A stretch of DNA of 64,000 bases from Vibrio sp. 14G-20 (GCF_026241515.1 NZ_JAPHPW010000008.1:1-64000), one strand, 5' to 3'; shown: positions 32,474 to 42,654, numbered from the stretch's first letter. Notes: generated by a model from the letters alone, not told the origin. Numbers and translations: made by a program.

Positions 32474-33700
32474 TTAGATCTCAAATATAAACCAGTAGCT
32501 ATAAGCACAGATTAGTGCGGGGACACTTGAATATAAGGTCGCGACCAGTGCTGCTTTCGGTGCCATCGCAATCGCAGGAAATAGTGCGTCACCATCATTT
32601 GAAATTGCGTTACCTACCTGAGCCGAAAGTGGCAGTGCGCCTGAAAGGTATAAGCTAGTGACCAATAATTGTGGACCACAGCCAGGTAGCAAACCCATCA
32701 ACACGCCCGCCAGGGGGAGCATGATCCCCCAACTTGAGAATAGCGTCGCAAAATCCACATTTGCTAGCACAGAGCCAAATTCGAAGAAAAGAAAGGCAAC
32801 CACAACCCAAGCGGTAACAAAGTTTGTATCTTGAGCGGTCTTTTGCAATGGGTGAGAGCCTACACACTTTTCATCTTCACTTACGGCCGATTTGTAATCT
32901 TCAATTTCCCGAGTGAGGCCCCATAGAAACATTGAGCTAATCAGTAAAATTGTTCCCGCCCATTCCATCGACATTTCAGGTAACGCAAGCAACTCGTTTA
33001 CGTCGACTTGAAAAGAGCCAAGTAGGGCTACCGCAGCACCGGGAATAATAAGTACAGACCATAAGTAGCCCTGTAGGTTAATCGCCTTTTTAGAAACAGC
33101 TTCTTTGTCTTCCTCTTGAGATTGAGATTGTGATGAGCAGCTACGCGCAGCTTCATTTTTCTCTGACTGTTTTGGACGTAAGAAGTCATCAGCGTGAAAT
33201 AGGTTGATGATGCGACCTGATGCTGTGCCGACAATGACGCCCATTGCCATCATGGCTAAGCCTGTTTTAGGTTCGCTCGCAATCAACAAGAAGGCTGCGT
33301 CACCCATGGTGGAGACCAGTACAGCAACGACGGCTCCAAATCCCAGCTTCCCGGAAATAAATTGTGTGGTAACGACTATCGCACCACCACAACCGGGCAA
33401 TGCCCCCATCAGCGCAGCAAACACCACTTGGTTAGACCGAGACTGATGCACGAGCTTATTGAAGACGTTGTCTTTGTTGATGTACAAGCTTAACCAGTGG
33501 TAAATGGCTAACGTTAAAGCGACATAACAAGACACCGCCCAGAATGCGTCTGACAAGGTCGTTACCGTCAGCTCTCGTGTAGCAGGGGCTGCAACCAATG
33601 CTGCAAGTGAAATCGGCAATAGCAAGCGCTTAAAAGACAATGAAAACTGAGTTGTTTTCGCGGCGCTACTGCTTGGCAAAAAAGAGATTAGTCGATCCAT
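32474..33700 (-). CDS. Putative 10-TM heavy-metal exporter (DUF2899/ArsP_2 type)
   Basis: A 408-residue polytopic membrane protein that I assign to the 10-TM heavy-metal exporter family including the Vibrio manganese exporter MneA. It is built from two repeats: PGCG at 102-105 and 339-342, each followed exactly 31 residues later by GDA (133-135 and 370-372). The middle cytoplasmic loop is Ser/Gln/Glu-rich (about 180-205). A perfect Fur box overlaps its promoter, and it is divergent from the Mn-dependent ppaC. Manganese or iron export is inferred, not shown. Confidence 0.78.
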   Translation of the reverse strand: MDRLISFLPSSSAAKTTQFSLSFKRLLLPISLAALVAAPATRELTVTTLSDAFWAVSCYVALTLAIYHWLSLYINKDNVFNKLVHQSRSNQVVFAALMGALPGCGGAIVVTTQFISGKLGFGAVVAVLVSTMGDAAFLLIASEPKTGLAMMAMGVIVGTASGRIINLFHADDFLRPKQSEKNEAARSCSSQSQSQEEDKEAVSKKAINLQGYLWSVLIIPGAAVALLGSFQVDVNELLALPEMSMEWAGTILLISSMFLWGLTREIEDYKSAVSEDEKCVGSHPLQKTAQDTNFVTAWVVVAFLFFEFGSVLANVDFATLFSSWGIMLPLAGVLMGLLPGCGPQLLVTSLYLSGALPLSAQVGNAISNDGDALFPAIAMAPKAALVATLYSSVPALICAYSYWFIFEI

Positions 33701-33731
33701 AGGTGTTACTCAAAATTAGTGGCTTGAGATA

Positions 33732-33759
33732 AATATATACGAATGATAATAATTATCAA
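33732..33759 (-). promoter_or_regulatory. Fur-box promoter of the exporter gene
   Basis: TGATAATAATTATCA at 33744-33758 is a perfect 7-1-7 Fur palindrome. On the minus strand a -35 TTGATA (plus 33754-33759) and a -10 TATATT (plus 33732-33737) with a 16-base spacer overlap it, the classic Fur repression layout. The exporter ATG is 43 bases from the box. ppaC, the divergent gene, starts 144 bases to the other side. Confidence 0.8.
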
Positions 33760-33901
33760 TTGCATTTGTTGTTTTTTTATCTATTGTTACCATTGGCTAA
33801 ACCTAGGAAACATGACCAATCTAAAAAAATGAGGTAAAGTATGGCTAATAAAGAGAGGCTCTAAAGGTAGAGTCATAATTGTTAGTGTAATAGGAAGAAA
33901 C

Positions 33902-34807
33902 ATGATTTTAGTTGTTGGTCACAAAAACCCTGATAGTGACAGTATTTGTAGTGCGTTAGTTGCAACGGAGCTTCTTAAAGCTCGTGGCGAGGAAGCGACA
34001 CCAATTCGCCAAGGCGAGATCAACCGCGAAACTCAACACATTCTTGAAGTCGCTGGTGCTGAAAAGCCAGAGCTTCGTACTTCTGTTGCTGGTGAGAAAA
34101 TCTGGCTAGTAGACTACTCAGATCTAGCACAAGCACCAGACGATGTTGCTGAAGCAGAGATCGTAGGCATTGTCGATCACCACCGTCTAGGTGACGTGAT
34201 GACAGTTAACCCTATGGAAGCTTGGATCTGGCCTGTTGGTTGTACAAACACTGTGCTTTTCAACATGTTTAAGATTGAAGGTCACGCTATATCTCAACAG
34301 ATCGCTAAACTGATGATGTCTGCAATTCTTTCAGACACAGTTGGTTTTGCTTCTCCAACATGTACTCAAAAAGACAAAGACGCTGTTGCTGAACTTGCTG
34401 AAATCGCTGGCGTAACAGACGTTGATGCTTTCATCAAAGCACTTCTAATTGCTAAAACAAACATCGAAGGCCTATCTGCTGCACAGCTAGTAGAAAAAGA
34501 CCTTAAAGGCTACCCATTCAACGGTCGCGATGTTGTTGTTGGTCAAGTTGAGCTTGCGACTCTTGAGCAAGTAGACGGCATGATCGAAGCGCTAGAAGCT
34601 GATCTTGAAGCACGTTGTGAGAAAGATGGTCTAGCGTTTGCTGCGGTAATGCTGACAGATATCACTACAGCTCAAACTCGTCTTCTATACAAAGGTGAGT
34701 GGGCTGATAAGCTGGTTAAATTCGAGAAAGACGGTGTATTGATGATGGAAAATACATTGAGCCGTAAGAAGCAAGGTTGGCCTTGGCTTCAAGGCGAGCT
34801 TGTTTAA
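33902..34807 (+). CDS. ppaC: Manganese-dependent inorganic pyrophosphatase
   Basis: A family II pyrophosphatase (301 aa) that hydrolyses pyrophosphate and needs Mn2+ (or Co2+). The DHH-superfamily metal ligands are visible in VGHKNPDSDSICSA near 5-18, WLVDYSD near 69-75 and the signature VDHHRLGD near 92-99. The C-terminal DHHA2 domain ends with the substrate-binding RKKQGWPWLQ near 290-299. It is divergent from the Fur-box exporter, a pairing that suggests linked manganese handling. A strong terminator follows. Confidence 0.95.
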   Translation: MILVVGHKNPDSDSICSALVATELLKARGEEATPIRQGEINRETQHILEVAGAEKPELRTSVAGEKIWLVDYSDLAQAPDDVAEAEIVGIVDHHRLGDVMTVNPMEAWIWPVGCTNTVLFNMFKIEGHAISQQIAKLMMSAILSDTVGFASPTCTQKDKDAVAELAEIAGVTDVDAFIKALLIAKTNIEGLSAAQLVEKDLKGYPFNGRDVVVGQVELATLEQVDGMIEALEADLEARCEKDGLAFAAVMLTDITTAQTRLLYKGEWADKLVKFEKDGVLMMENTLSRKKQGWPWLQGELV

Positions 34808-34824
34808 CCAAGTCGCTTAATTAT

Positions 34825-34855
34825 AAACGCCTGCTAATTTAGCAGGCGTTTTTCT
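34825..34855 (+). terminator. Terminator of ppaC
   Basis: The stem AAACGCCTGCTA/TAGCAGGCGTTT (34825-34836, 34840-34851) is followed by T. Confidence 0.9.
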
Positions 34856-34947
34856 TTGAAGTAGACTTTCTTCTCAATAGAAATATTTGAAGTTAATGCT
34901 ACTCAGCATAAAATGAACAAAGTTACTGACTAACGTAGGAAATTAAG

Positions 34948-35337
34948 ATGACTACACAGCTAGACGATAAAAAAATCGCTGAAATTAATAAGTATACGGG
35001 TGAGCAACGCCTGAAATACTGTGTGAAAGAAATCGTAGCAAACCGTGAAGTATGGATCTTAACCGATGAGCACGGTTGTGTGATGCTGAACACAGAAGAT
35101 GAAGACTGCGTTCCAGTATGGCCAAACCAAGAGTTCGCAGAATCATGGGCAACGGGTGATTGGTCTGAGTGTAAAGCTGAGTCTATTTCGTTGAACAAAT
35201 GGCACAGTCGCTGGACGAACGGTCTAGAAGACGACGAACTTGCTGTTGTAGTATTCCCGAACGAGCAAGAAGAAGGCGTTATCTTGTTCCCGGATGAGTT
35301 CGACTTCGAATTGAAAAAGCAGGCTGCTAAGCGCTAG
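34948..35337 (+). CDS. DUF2750 family protein
   Basis: A 129-residue cytosolic acidic protein that I recognise as DUF2750: a helical N-terminus, the VWILTDEHGCVML strand pair near 38-50, VPVWPNQEFAESWATGDWS near 58-76, and LNKWHSRWTNGLEDDELAVVVFP near 85-107. The ATG follows TAGGAAATTAAG. The family's function is unknown. It stands alone between ppaC and the convergent DUF2927 gene. Confidence 0.82.
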   Translation: MTTQLDDKKIAEINKYTGEQRLKYCVKEIVANREVWILTDEHGCVMLNTEDEDCVPVWPNQEFAESWATGDWSECKAESISLNKWHSRWTNGLEDDELAVVVFPNEQEEGVILFPDEFDFELKKQAAKR

Positions 35338-35435
35338 TTCTTTCGTAATACAGTAACATCGTAAGTCAGCGTTGCCTTTCTTAGGCAGCGCTATTATTCA
35401 ATTATCCCATCTAAGTTGCTTCCCACGCCTTTTCG

Positions 35436-36215
35436 TCAATACCCAATCAACTGGTACAAAGGCGCTTGCTGTGCGGCTTTAGAAGCTTGTTGAAGCACAC
35501 CTGTTTTGCTGTATCTCTTGAGTATCTTTCGAACGATAGGTTTTACTTCAGATTTTGTCATTCTAGCTTTCAATTCTGGTTCATACAGCAGTTGCAGTAG
35601 CACTACGTCTAAGGGCGATAATAAGTCTTCTGGCGTGTGGTCGTTGAAAATAGAAGGGTAGGCTTTATCTGAATCATTTGGCAGACCTAGAACCTGTGTG
35701 ATCTCTTCCACGATGCAGGCGACTAGCTTACCTCGCGATCTGGCCTGATCAACGGGAATTACAATCCCGGCGTATACAATCTCACCTTTAGAATTGGTTC
35801 GATAACCTGCCGTGCAGATGGCGCCATTTAAATGCTGAGTTGATTTGAGTTTGAGCACTGATTTCGCCTCAGATACCCACTGACTTTGCCTTGTGTATAT
35901 CCATTTAACGTTCGCTTCGGACTCTTTATTGACGATTGTTATTGGGTGTTGGGTGACTTCAGATAAGTGTTGGATATGAAGCTCTGTGAGCTCTTGATGC
36001 AGTTCCTCGTCGCCAACTCGATGATCGATCCAAATCTTGATAGGTTGTTTCCACTTGGCGAGCGGTTTGCTGCCTTGGGAGTATTCGTGTTGAAGCGCGA
36101 CGTTATAAAAGGCAGTTTCGACGAAGCTTCTATCTAGCCATGTGAGCGGTGTGCTTATCGCGTTAAAGGACAACAGCACCAACAAGAGGGGAAGCATTGA
36201 AGCTGTTCGATACAT
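35436..36215 (-). CDS. DUF2927 family secreted protein
   Basis: A 259-residue protein with an N-terminal signal peptide (MYRTASMLPLLLVLLSFNAIS, cleavage near 21). The DUF2927 core shows IKIWIDHRVGDEELHQELTELH near 59-80, LNGAICTAGY near 128-137 and VACIVEEITQVLGLPNDSD near 164-182. The CIVEEITQ helix resembles a metalloprotease-like HExxH region with the histidines lost, so protease activity is not supported. It is 36 bases after sapF and may be the last gene of the sap unit. Confidence 0.75.
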   Translation of the reverse strand: MYRTASMLPLLLVLLSFNAISTPLTWLDRSFVETAFYNVALQHEYSQGSKPLAKWKQPIKIWIDHRVGDEELHQELTELHIQHLSEVTQHPITIVNKESEANVKWIYTRQSQWVSEAKSVLKLKSTQHLNGAICTAGYRTNSKGEIVYAGIVIPVDQARSRGKLVACIVEEITQVLGLPNDSDKAYPSIFNDHTPEDLLSPLDVVLLQLLYEPELKARMTKSEVKPIVRKILKRYSKTGVLQQASKAAQQAPLYQLIGY

Positions 36216-36251
36216 ACTTTTCCCCTCAGTTGAATGTCGCGTGATTCCAGA

Positions 36252-37034
36252 TTAGTGGTTGGGTGCTTTGGAGAAATGGCTCTCAACTAATCTTTGGGTG
36301 ATTTGGTGAGTTGGATTGGTCAGTACTTGATCCGTTTCCCCACTCTCAACCACATTGCCTTCGTGCATGACGATGATCTTGTCGGTAATGTGCTTAACAA
36401 TACCGAGGTGTTGAGATACATAAACAAATGATACGCCCATCTCTTCTTGCAGTTCTAAGAACAGGTTGATGATCTGAGAACGCATCGCCATGTCTAAACC
36501 ATTCAACGCTTCGTCTGCAACAATGATAGAAGGTTGAAGGATTAAGGCGCGCGCCAAACATACCCTTTGTTTTTGACCTGCGGCCAGCATTTGCGGGTAA
36601 AAGTAAGCGTGCTCTGGTAAGAGTCCAACACGCAACAAAGTTTCCTTCACACGCTTCATACGGGCTTCTGGAGGCATGCCCGTGTTTCGCTTTAAAGGGC
36701 CTTCAAGGATTCGACCGATCTGTATGCGCGGATTAAGCGATGTGTTGGGATCTTGGAAGATCATACGAATCAGTTTACAGCGCGTTGAATAGTCTTTGTG
36801 CTCTAGCCTTTCACCGTTAACACGAATCTCGCCTGAGGTTGGTTCAACCATACCAGCAAGCATTCGTGCTAATGTCGATTTCCCGGAGCCATTTTGGCCG
36901 ATAAAACCAATAGTTTGACCGGCTTCCAGACTAAAGCTCACAGGTTTCACTGCCTGATGGATCTTCTTACGGAAAAGACCAGAGCGTGTCGTAAAGTCTT
37001 TTGATAACTCGCTGACTTCTAATAATGCACTCAT
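36252..37034 (-). CDS. sapF: Sap peptide transporter ATPase SapF
   Basis: An ABC ATPase of the oligopeptide/nickel class (260 aa). I start it at ATG 37034, which overlaps the sapD stop in ATGA. The Walker A motif GQNGSGKST lies near residues 47-55, the signature loop [15 protein letters not shown] near 150-164 and Walker [13 protein letters not shown] near 170-181. Together with SapD it powers the SapBC permease. In enterics Sap affects resistance to antimicrobial peptides; its transport substrate is debated (peptides, putrescine, potassium link). Confidence 0.94.
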   Translation of the reverse strand: MSALLEVSELSKDFTTRSGLFRKKIHQAVKPVSFSLEAGQTIGFIGQNGSGKSTLARMLAGMVEPTSGEIRVNGERLEHKDYSTRCKLIRMIFQDPNTSLNPRIQIGRILEGPLKRNTGMPPEARMKRVKETLLRVGLLPEHAYFYPQMLAAGQKQRVCLARALILQPSIIVADEALNGLDMAMRSQIINLFLELQEEMGVSFVYVSQHLGIVKHITDKIIVMHEGNVVESGETDQVLTNPTHQITQRLVESHFSKAPNH

Positions 37035-38032
37035 GATTTCTTTTTCTTCTCCATATTGAGAGGGAAGTGACAATTAAATTTGTGGCTTTTAATACGTTTG
37101 GTATGAGGGATCTCAACACACTGTCTTTGTGCGTAAGGACAGCGTGGCCCTAATCGGCAACCAATCGGTAGATGCTGCAATGGAGGGATTGACCCTGGCA
37201 GCGACTGCAATTTTTCTTTGTGTGGAATCCAATCGTTGAAGTCTGGCATCGCTTTGAGCAGCGCGACGGTATAGGGGTGCTTTGGCACATCCAACAGTTT
37301 GGCTGTATCCGCTGATTCTACTGACTGGCCACAATACATCACGGTGATTCGTGTTGCCCATTGAGTAATGGTCGTTAAATCGTGTCCGATGAGGAGAATC
37401 GTCGTGTTGTGAAGTTGATTCATCCGACTCAGCAGGCGCAAAATCTGTGATTGTGTAATTGGATCGAGATCGTTTGTCGGCTCATCGGCAATCAAGATCT
37501 TGGGTTTGGCTGCAATCGCCATCGCAATCATGACTTTTTGACATTCACCGTCAGTCAGCTCATACGAATAGCTGTCCATAAGGCGAGAGTGATCTTTAAT
37601 GCCGACTTTATGGAGTAGAGCAACAGCCTGCTTCTTACGCCATTTGAATCGTTGCCACCATCGACCTTCGAAGGAATATGAAGGAATCGATTCAATAAGT
37701 TGATGACCCACTTTTTCAGAGGGATCAAGACAGGAGGATGGTTCTTGGAAGATCATCGCGATATCGCGGGCAATCACTCGGCGCCTTTCTTTCGGCGTTA
37801 GTTGCAGTAGGTCGATATTGCCTAAGCGCATTCGGTCTGCAGAAACCTTCCAGTTTTCTTTACAAACCCCGACGATCGCTTTCGCGACCAAGCTCTTACC
37901 AGAGCCTGATTCACCTACTAAGCCACGAATTTCCCCTTCATTTAGGGTAATACTCATTCGGTCAACGGCTTTAACCATCCCTTGCGGGGTTTCAATTTCG
38001 ATGGTTAGGTGTCGAATATCAAGTAACGGCAT
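37031..38032 (-). CDS. sapD: Sap peptide transporter ATPase SapD
   Basis: The second ATPase (333 aa) of the Sap ABC transporter. Walker [12 protein letters not shown] lies near 39-49, the signature [16 protein letters not shown] near 156-171, and Walker [13 protein letters not shown] near 177-188. The oligopeptide-type C-terminal zinc-like cysteine segment [14 protein letters not shown] is near 290-304. Its start codon overlaps the end of sapC by 1 base and its stop overlaps sapF in ATGA, so the whole row is translationally linked. Confidence 0.94.
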   Translation of the reverse strand: MPLLDIRHLTIEIETPQGMVKAVDRMSITLNEGEIRGLVGESGSGKSLVAKAIVGVCKENWKVSADRMRLGNIDLLQLTPKERRRVIARDIAMIFQEPSSCLDPSEKVGHQLIESIPSYSFEGRWWQRFKWRKKQAVALLHKVGIKDHSRLMDSYSYELTDGECQKVMIAMAIAAKPKILIADEPTNDLDPITQSQILRLLSRMNQLHNTTILLIGHDLTTITQWATRITVMYCGQSVESADTAKLLDVPKHPYTVALLKAMPDFNDWIPHKEKLQSLPGSIPPLQHLPIGCRLGPRCPYAQRQCVEIPHTKRIKSHKFNCHFPLNMEKKKKS

Positions 38033-38919
38033 TATTCGATTCCTGCATTTAGCGCTTGGCGAACACCTTCACCCACGAGGTTAACAACGATAACGGTAAA
38101 CATAATAGCTAAGCCGGGTAGGGTTACTGTCCATGGCGCTAGATAAATCAGCTCTACTGAGTCACCCAAGATTGAGCCCCATTCTGTACTTGGTGCTTGA
38201 GCGCCAAGTCCCAAGAAACCCAAGGCCGTGATATCAAGAATGGCGACTGACAGTGCCAGTGTAACTTCAAGTGCGACCACGGTAAGAATGTTTGGAAGGA
38301 TAGAGTTCCATAGTAGGTAAAAATCGTTCGCACCATCAAGGCGAGAAGCTAGAATATAGTCTTTTTCTACTTCAGCATGTACGGCAATATATACCGAGCG
38401 AATAAAGCGCGGAATTAATGCCAGGCACAAGGCAAGCAAGATATTAAACTCACCAAAGCCTAGGAACGCCACGAAGATAATCGCCAGCAGAAGAGATGGA
38501 ATCGACATAACCGTATCAAGCAGGTGGTTTAGCGTACTTGATAACAACCCACGAGTCATACCCGCTAGAACGCCAATCAGGCAGCCTATGACCGCTGCGA
38601 TGAAGGTAATTATAACCGCTGCACCAAAGGTCAGCTGTGAACCAATGATCAGACGAGAAAGAATGTCTCGACCCAAGTCATCAGTACCAAGGAAATATTC
38701 AACCGTGCCAGCAGGGTCCCAAGAAGGCGGCGTTAACAGATGCCCCGTTTGCTCTTGAGAATCGTGCGGCGCTAGCCACGGTGAAGTGACGGTAACCAGA
38801 ATGATAAGTACCAAACACCACAAGCCAAACATGGCTAGGTTGTTGGCACGGAAGCTTCGCCAGAAACGTTCGAACTGGGTTGGAACTTGCTCTTCCTGGT
38901 AGACGTTATTTGTTAGCAT
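38032..38919 (-). CDS. sapC: Sap transporter permease SapC
   Basis: A DppC/OppC-type inner-membrane permease of 295 residues. About six hydrophobic segments are visible, with the N-terminal TM near 27-50. The typical [16 protein letters not shown] segment at about 76-91 and the EAA-loop-like [17 protein letters not shown] near 192-208 contact the ATPases. It overlaps sapB by 14 bases and sapD by 1. Confidence 0.94.
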   Translation of the reverse strand: MLTNNVYQEEQVPTQFERFWRSFRANNLAMFGLWCLVLIILVTVTSPWLAPHDSQEQTGHLLTPPSWDPAGTVEYFLGTDDLGRDILSRLIIGSQLTFGAAVIITFIAAVIGCLIGVLAGMTRGLLSSTLNHLLDTVMSIPSLLLAIIFVAFLGFGEFNILLALCLALIPRFIRSVYIAVHAEVEKDYILASRLDGANDFYLLWNSILPNILTVVALEVTLALSVAILDITALGFLGLGAQAPSTEWGSILGDSVELIYLAPWTVTLPGLAIMFTVIVVNLVGEGVRQALNAGIE

Positions 38920-39871
38920 ACCATTCCTTCCTTACCAGTGGATTGACCATCGCGCCCAGTAGATCGGACAGAATATTCGCAGTCAAAACCAGTGTCGCAA
39001 CTACAATCACACCTGCTTGAATTGATACGTAATCTTGATTCGATAAGGCATCCAATAACCAGCGGCCTATGCCCGGCCAGTTAAAGATAGACTCGGTAAT
39101 AATAGCAAGTGTTAACATACTCGATAACTGAACACCGACTTTAGGAATAATCGGTGGAATCGCATTTCTTAATACGTGTTGAGTGACGATCTCTCTGGTT
39201 GAAAGACCTTTTATACGCGCAGCACGGATGTAGTTTTGTGTCATCACTTCTGCAACCGATGCACGCATGAGTCGGATAACCTGAGTGGTTGGAGCGAGAG
39301 CTAAAACAAGACAAGGCAGTGCCATGTGCTCGATAACGCTTTGCAATGCGTGTGTTCGGTAGCGACCTTCAGCAAAAAAAGCATCAATCATAGCGAATCC
39401 GGTCACGTGTTCAATCTCGTAAAGTAGGTCGTATCGGCCACCAACCGGGAACATTTCAAAGTGCAGCGAAAACACCATGATCATCAACAGTGCGACCCAA
39501 AATATAGGTGCCGAGTAGCCCGCCATTGAGGTGAACGATATTGTGGTATCAACAAATTTACCTTGTCTCATACCTGCGATGGTACCGAAAGGAATACCAA
39601 TAAAGAGTGCCAGCACAAAGGCGAAGAAGCACAGTTCCAGGGTCGCAGGGAACACCACAACCAATTCATCAATAATGGGCACACCGTGTTTACTCAAACC
39701 GAAGTTGAGCGTTGACAACTCAGTGACATAGCTAATCCATCCTGGCCAGAAATCTTGAATTGCCCACGGCGACGTTTGGTCGAGTCGAAGTAGCGAAAAG
39801 CCAACTAGCGTTAAAATCGCTAAGGTAATAACAAATAAGTTTACACGCCTTAATGTATACCAAAACATCAC
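38906..39871 (-). CDS. sapB: Sap transporter permease SapB
   Basis: A DppB/OppB-type permease of 321 residues with an N-terminal TM (about 8-30). The EAA loop is IRAARIKGLSTREIVTQHVLRNA near 212-234. The closing TM segments and [13 protein letters not shown] tail are typical. Its ATG overlaps the sapA stop (4 bases) and its end overlaps sapC. It forms the pore with SapC. Confidence 0.94.
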   Translation of the reverse strand: MMFWYTLRRVNLFVITLAILTLVGFSLLRLDQTSPWAIQDFWPGWISYVTELSTLNFGLSKHGVPIIDELVVVFPATLELCFFAFVLALFIGIPFGTIAGMRQGKFVDTTISFTSMAGYSAPIFWVALLMIMVFSLHFEMFPVGGRYDLLYEIEHVTGFAMIDAFFAEGRYRTHALQSVIEHMALPCLVLALAPTTQVIRLMRASVAEVMTQNYIRAARIKGLSTREIVTQHVLRNAIPPIIPKVGVQLSSMLTLAIITESIFNWPGIGRWLLDALSNQDYVSIQAGVIVVATLVLTANILSDLLGAMVNPLVRKEWYANK

Positions 39872-41490
39872 CGCACCTCTCTTCTGACTTGATCAAAAGG
39901 TTGCGCATTGAATGGGCTCTGTTTAAAGCCTGTTAGCGAGCTATCATGTACGCGGAATTGCACGCCATGCGCCAGAGGAATCACAGGAACTTCTTCATTG
40001 AGAATGTTTTGCGCTTGTCGATACAAGTTCACACGGTGCCTTTGTTGATTGATCTCTAATGCTAAGTCGAGAAGGAAATCAAAGTCTGAATTACACCACA
40101 TCGAGACGTTTAACCCTGCACGCTCAGAGTTGCATGAGAGCAGCGGGCGTAAGAAGTTGTCTGGATCACCTGTATTGCCTATCCAGCCTGTAAGCAACAA
40201 GTCCGTTGAGGAAATAGAGGACAATTGTGTGCGGTCAAATCGGTCGTCGGTATAGAGTTTCAATTCAATACCAATATCGGCCAGGTTTGCTTGGATAAGT
40301 TCTGCCGTTTTTCGTGGACTTGGGTTATATGCGCGTGGCTCTAATGGCACCCACATTGAAAGCTCTAACCCAGGTTCAACACCAGCTTCTTTGAGAAGCG
40401 CAATTGCGTAGTTCCGGTCGTAGCGAACTTGAACGCTGTCTTTTTGATGAGCCCAAGAAGTAGGAGGAAGCAAGGTGTAGGCTTTGGTTCCTGTACCGTA
40501 ATACACAGAATCAAGAATGTTCTGACGATTGATGGCTAAGTTGAGCGCTTTACGCACTCGAGCGTCACGGAGTGCAGGGTGCTCAGTATTCAGCGCAATG
40601 AAAGAGACATTAACCGCCGGTGTGGTGGAAATCTTCAACTCTTCATGAGCCTGAATAATAGGAATTTGGCTAGAAATCGGTGAGTTGAGCACGTCACACT
40701 CACTACGTAGAAGCTTGGCGAGTGTGCCTGTTCCACGTTGTGAAATATCGAACACAACTTGGTCCATTTGAACTTCATCCTTCCAGTAGTGCTTGTTCTT
40801 TTTCAAGCGCACTAGATCGTTGATTTGGTATTCATCTAAGTAGAAAGGGCCAGTGCCGACTGGGTTGGAATCGATTCGATTTTTCTCATCCGCAGCAATG
40901 AGCTTGTTGGCATACTCTTTAGAATGAATGACCGCATAGCTGGTGGCGATATTATTGAGAAATGAATTGTCTGGGCGACTTAATTGGAATTTCACTGTTA
41001 AGTCGTCAACTGCAGTGATAGCGACAATCAGGTTTTTGAAGTCGATTCCGGCAAACCACGGATATAGACCACCGCCCACATAATGAAAGGGGTTTGAACT
41101 ATCAATAACACGTTCAAAGCTAAACACTACATCTTGTGCATTCATGCTACGAGTTGGGGTGAACCAGTCTGTAGTTTGGAACGCAACATTTGGGCGCAGT
41201 TCGAACGTGTACTCTGTACCTAACTTATCAACAGACCAACTTGTCGCCAAGTTCTGTTTTGGTCGGTACGTCATCGGATCAAGAGTGAGCAGTGTATCGA
41301 AGATTTGTGGGCTCAGTGATTCTGCGGTAATGCCACTATCAACCAGCTGTGGGTTGAACGTACTAGGATTACCTTGGCCGCAATAAATGAAGCCTTTTTC
41401 ACGGATTTGCTCGTGATTCACACTCTCACCACATCCAGCGAGAAAGCTCAGCGTGCAGATGCTCAGTGATAGTCTTATTAGTGCTTTCAT
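39868..41490 (-). CDS. sapA: Sap transporter substrate-binding protein SapA
   Basis: A periplasmic solute-binding protein of the SBP_bac_5 family (540 aa), first gene of sapABCDF. The signal peptide ends in a lipobox LAGC (about residues 17-20), so it appears to be a lipoprotein here. The family segments are SPQIFDTLLTLDPMTYRPKQNLATSW near 60-85, DVVFSFERV near 120-128 and NPVGTGPFYLDEYQ near 209-222. The 102-base gap to pspF likely holds the operon promoter. Confidence 0.94.
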   Translation of the reverse strand: MKALIRLSLSICTLSFLAGCGESVNHEQIREKGFIYCGQGNPSTFNPQLVDSGITAESLSPQIFDTLLTLDPMTYRPKQNLATSWSVDKLGTEYTFELRPNVAFQTTDWFTPTRSMNAQDVVFSFERVIDSSNPFHYVGGGLYPWFAGIDFKNLIVAITAVDDLTVKFQLSRPDNSFLNNIATSYAVIHSKEYANKLIAADEKNRIDSNPVGTGPFYLDEYQINDLVRLKKNKHYWKDEVQMDQVVFDISQRGTGTLAKLLRSECDVLNSPISSQIPIIQAHEELKISTTPAVNVSFIALNTEHPALRDARVRKALNLAINRQNILDSVYYGTGTKAYTLLPPTSWAHQKDSVQVRYDRNYAIALLKEAGVEPGLELSMWVPLEPRAYNPSPRKTAELIQANLADIGIELKLYTDDRFDRTQLSSISSTDLLLTGWIGNTGDPDNFLRPLLSCNSERAGLNVSMWCNSDFDFLLDLALEINQQRHRVNLYRQAQNILNEEVPVIPLAHGVQFRVHDSSLTGFKQSPFNAQPFDQVRREVR

Positions 41491-41592
41491 AAAAAGAAAT
41501 ACTTTTCGAAACGAGGCGTTAGAGGAGCCTCAAGATCCGGACAATTTAACATTTTATTTATTCGGCTCCAAATAATAATCAAGCGTGGACAG

Positions 41593-42654
41593 CTATTTAT
41601 CGTTAGCTTGTCCGACAATCGCGTACTTCCTCACCATTCCACGTAATTGGTTGTAGGTTAACCCAAGTAATTCTGCGGCTTGTTTCTGGTTATATTTGCT
41701 CTGTTTTAAGGCCTGATTGAGTAGCTTGATGTCTTGCTGTTCTTGCCATGCCTTGTAATCAAGCGGTAAAGAAAACGAGCTCTCTGATGAAGTATGGCTG
41801 TTAGACGGCTCATTGCCAATTTCTAGCGTCGAATCTCGTTCTGTTTTCCATGCGGGTTTGAATGGGTTAAACACCAAAGATTCAATAGGATACGGATCTT
41901 TACCGTGCTGGTAGATCGCGCGCTCAATGACGTTTTTGAGCTCTCGTACATTCCCTGGCCAAGAATAATCTAAAAGCGACTCAACGGCAGAAGGCGCAAA
42001 GCCAACAAACAACTCCAATTCCAATTCACGACACATCTTAATCGCGTAGTATTCTGCCAGTAGCGTGATGTCTTCTTTTCGCTCACGCAAAGGAGGGATA
42101 GTAATGACGTCAAACGCCAGTCTATCTAATAGGTCTGCTCTGAATTCGCCCTTTAATGCCATGTCTGGCAAGTCGGCATTGGTTGCACACACCAACCGTA
42201 CATTGGCACTTAGCGCCTTTTGTCCGCCGACACGTTCATATTGCCCGTATTCAATAACGCGCAATAGCTTCTCTTGAACCGCAAGGGGAGTGGTAGCAAG
42301 CTCATCCAGAAACAGCGTTCCTCCTTCTGCTCTTTCAAACCGACCTTGATGTCGACCTTTCGAACCCGTAAAGGACCCCGATTCATGACCAAACAGTTCT
42401 GAATCAATCAAACCTTCACTAAGGGTTGAGCAGTTCAAGGAGATCAAAGGTTGATCCCAACGTCTTGAAAGGTAATGCAGTCTTTGTGCGATCAGCTCTT
42501 TACCTGTGCCACGCTCACCAATGATCAGAATGGGTCTTTCGATTGGTGCGAGTTGGGATACTTTATCTAAAACAGAGAGAAAGCTCGGTGATTCACCAAT
42601 GAGGTTCTGCTGCATAGCGGGTCCTTGTATGAATTGAACGTTGGAGAAGGTCAT
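41593..42654 (-). CDS. pspF: Psp operon transcriptional activator PspF
   Basis: PspF is a sigma-54 enhancer-binding ATPase that drives pspA in response to inner-membrane stress and is held off by PspA. The AAA+ domain has Walker A GERGTGKE near 46-53, the sigma-54-contact loop ESGSFTGSKGRHQGRFERAEGGTLFLDE near 91-118 (GAFTGA read as GSFTGS), and the R-finger region. A Fis-type HTH is at the C-terminus (KYNQKQAAELLGLTYNQLRGM). No receiver domain exists, as expected. ATG 42654 is used; ATG 42615 (MQQNLIGES) also aligns with E. coli. Confidence 0.95.
   Translation of the reverse strand: MTFSNVQFIQGPAMQQNLIGESPSFLSVLDKVSQLAPIERPILIIGERGTGKELIAQRLHYLSRRWDQPLISLNCSTLSEGLIDSELFGHESGSFTGSKGRHQGRFERAEGGTLFLDELATTPLAVQEKLLRVIEYGQYERVGGQKALSANVRLVCATNADLPDMALKGEFRADLLDRLAFDVITIPPLRERKEDITLLAEYYAIKMCRELELELFVGFAPSAVESLLDYSWPGNVRELKNVIERAIYQHGKDPYPIESLVFNPFKPAWKTERDSTLEIGNEPSNSHTSSESSFSLPLDYKAWQEQQDIKLLNQALKQSKYNQKQAAELLGLTYNQLRGMVRKYAIVGQANDK

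Noticed and set aside
35436..36215. Zinc protease
   Set aside because: The DUF2927 helix CIVEEITQ lacks the HExxH histidines, so activity is not supported.
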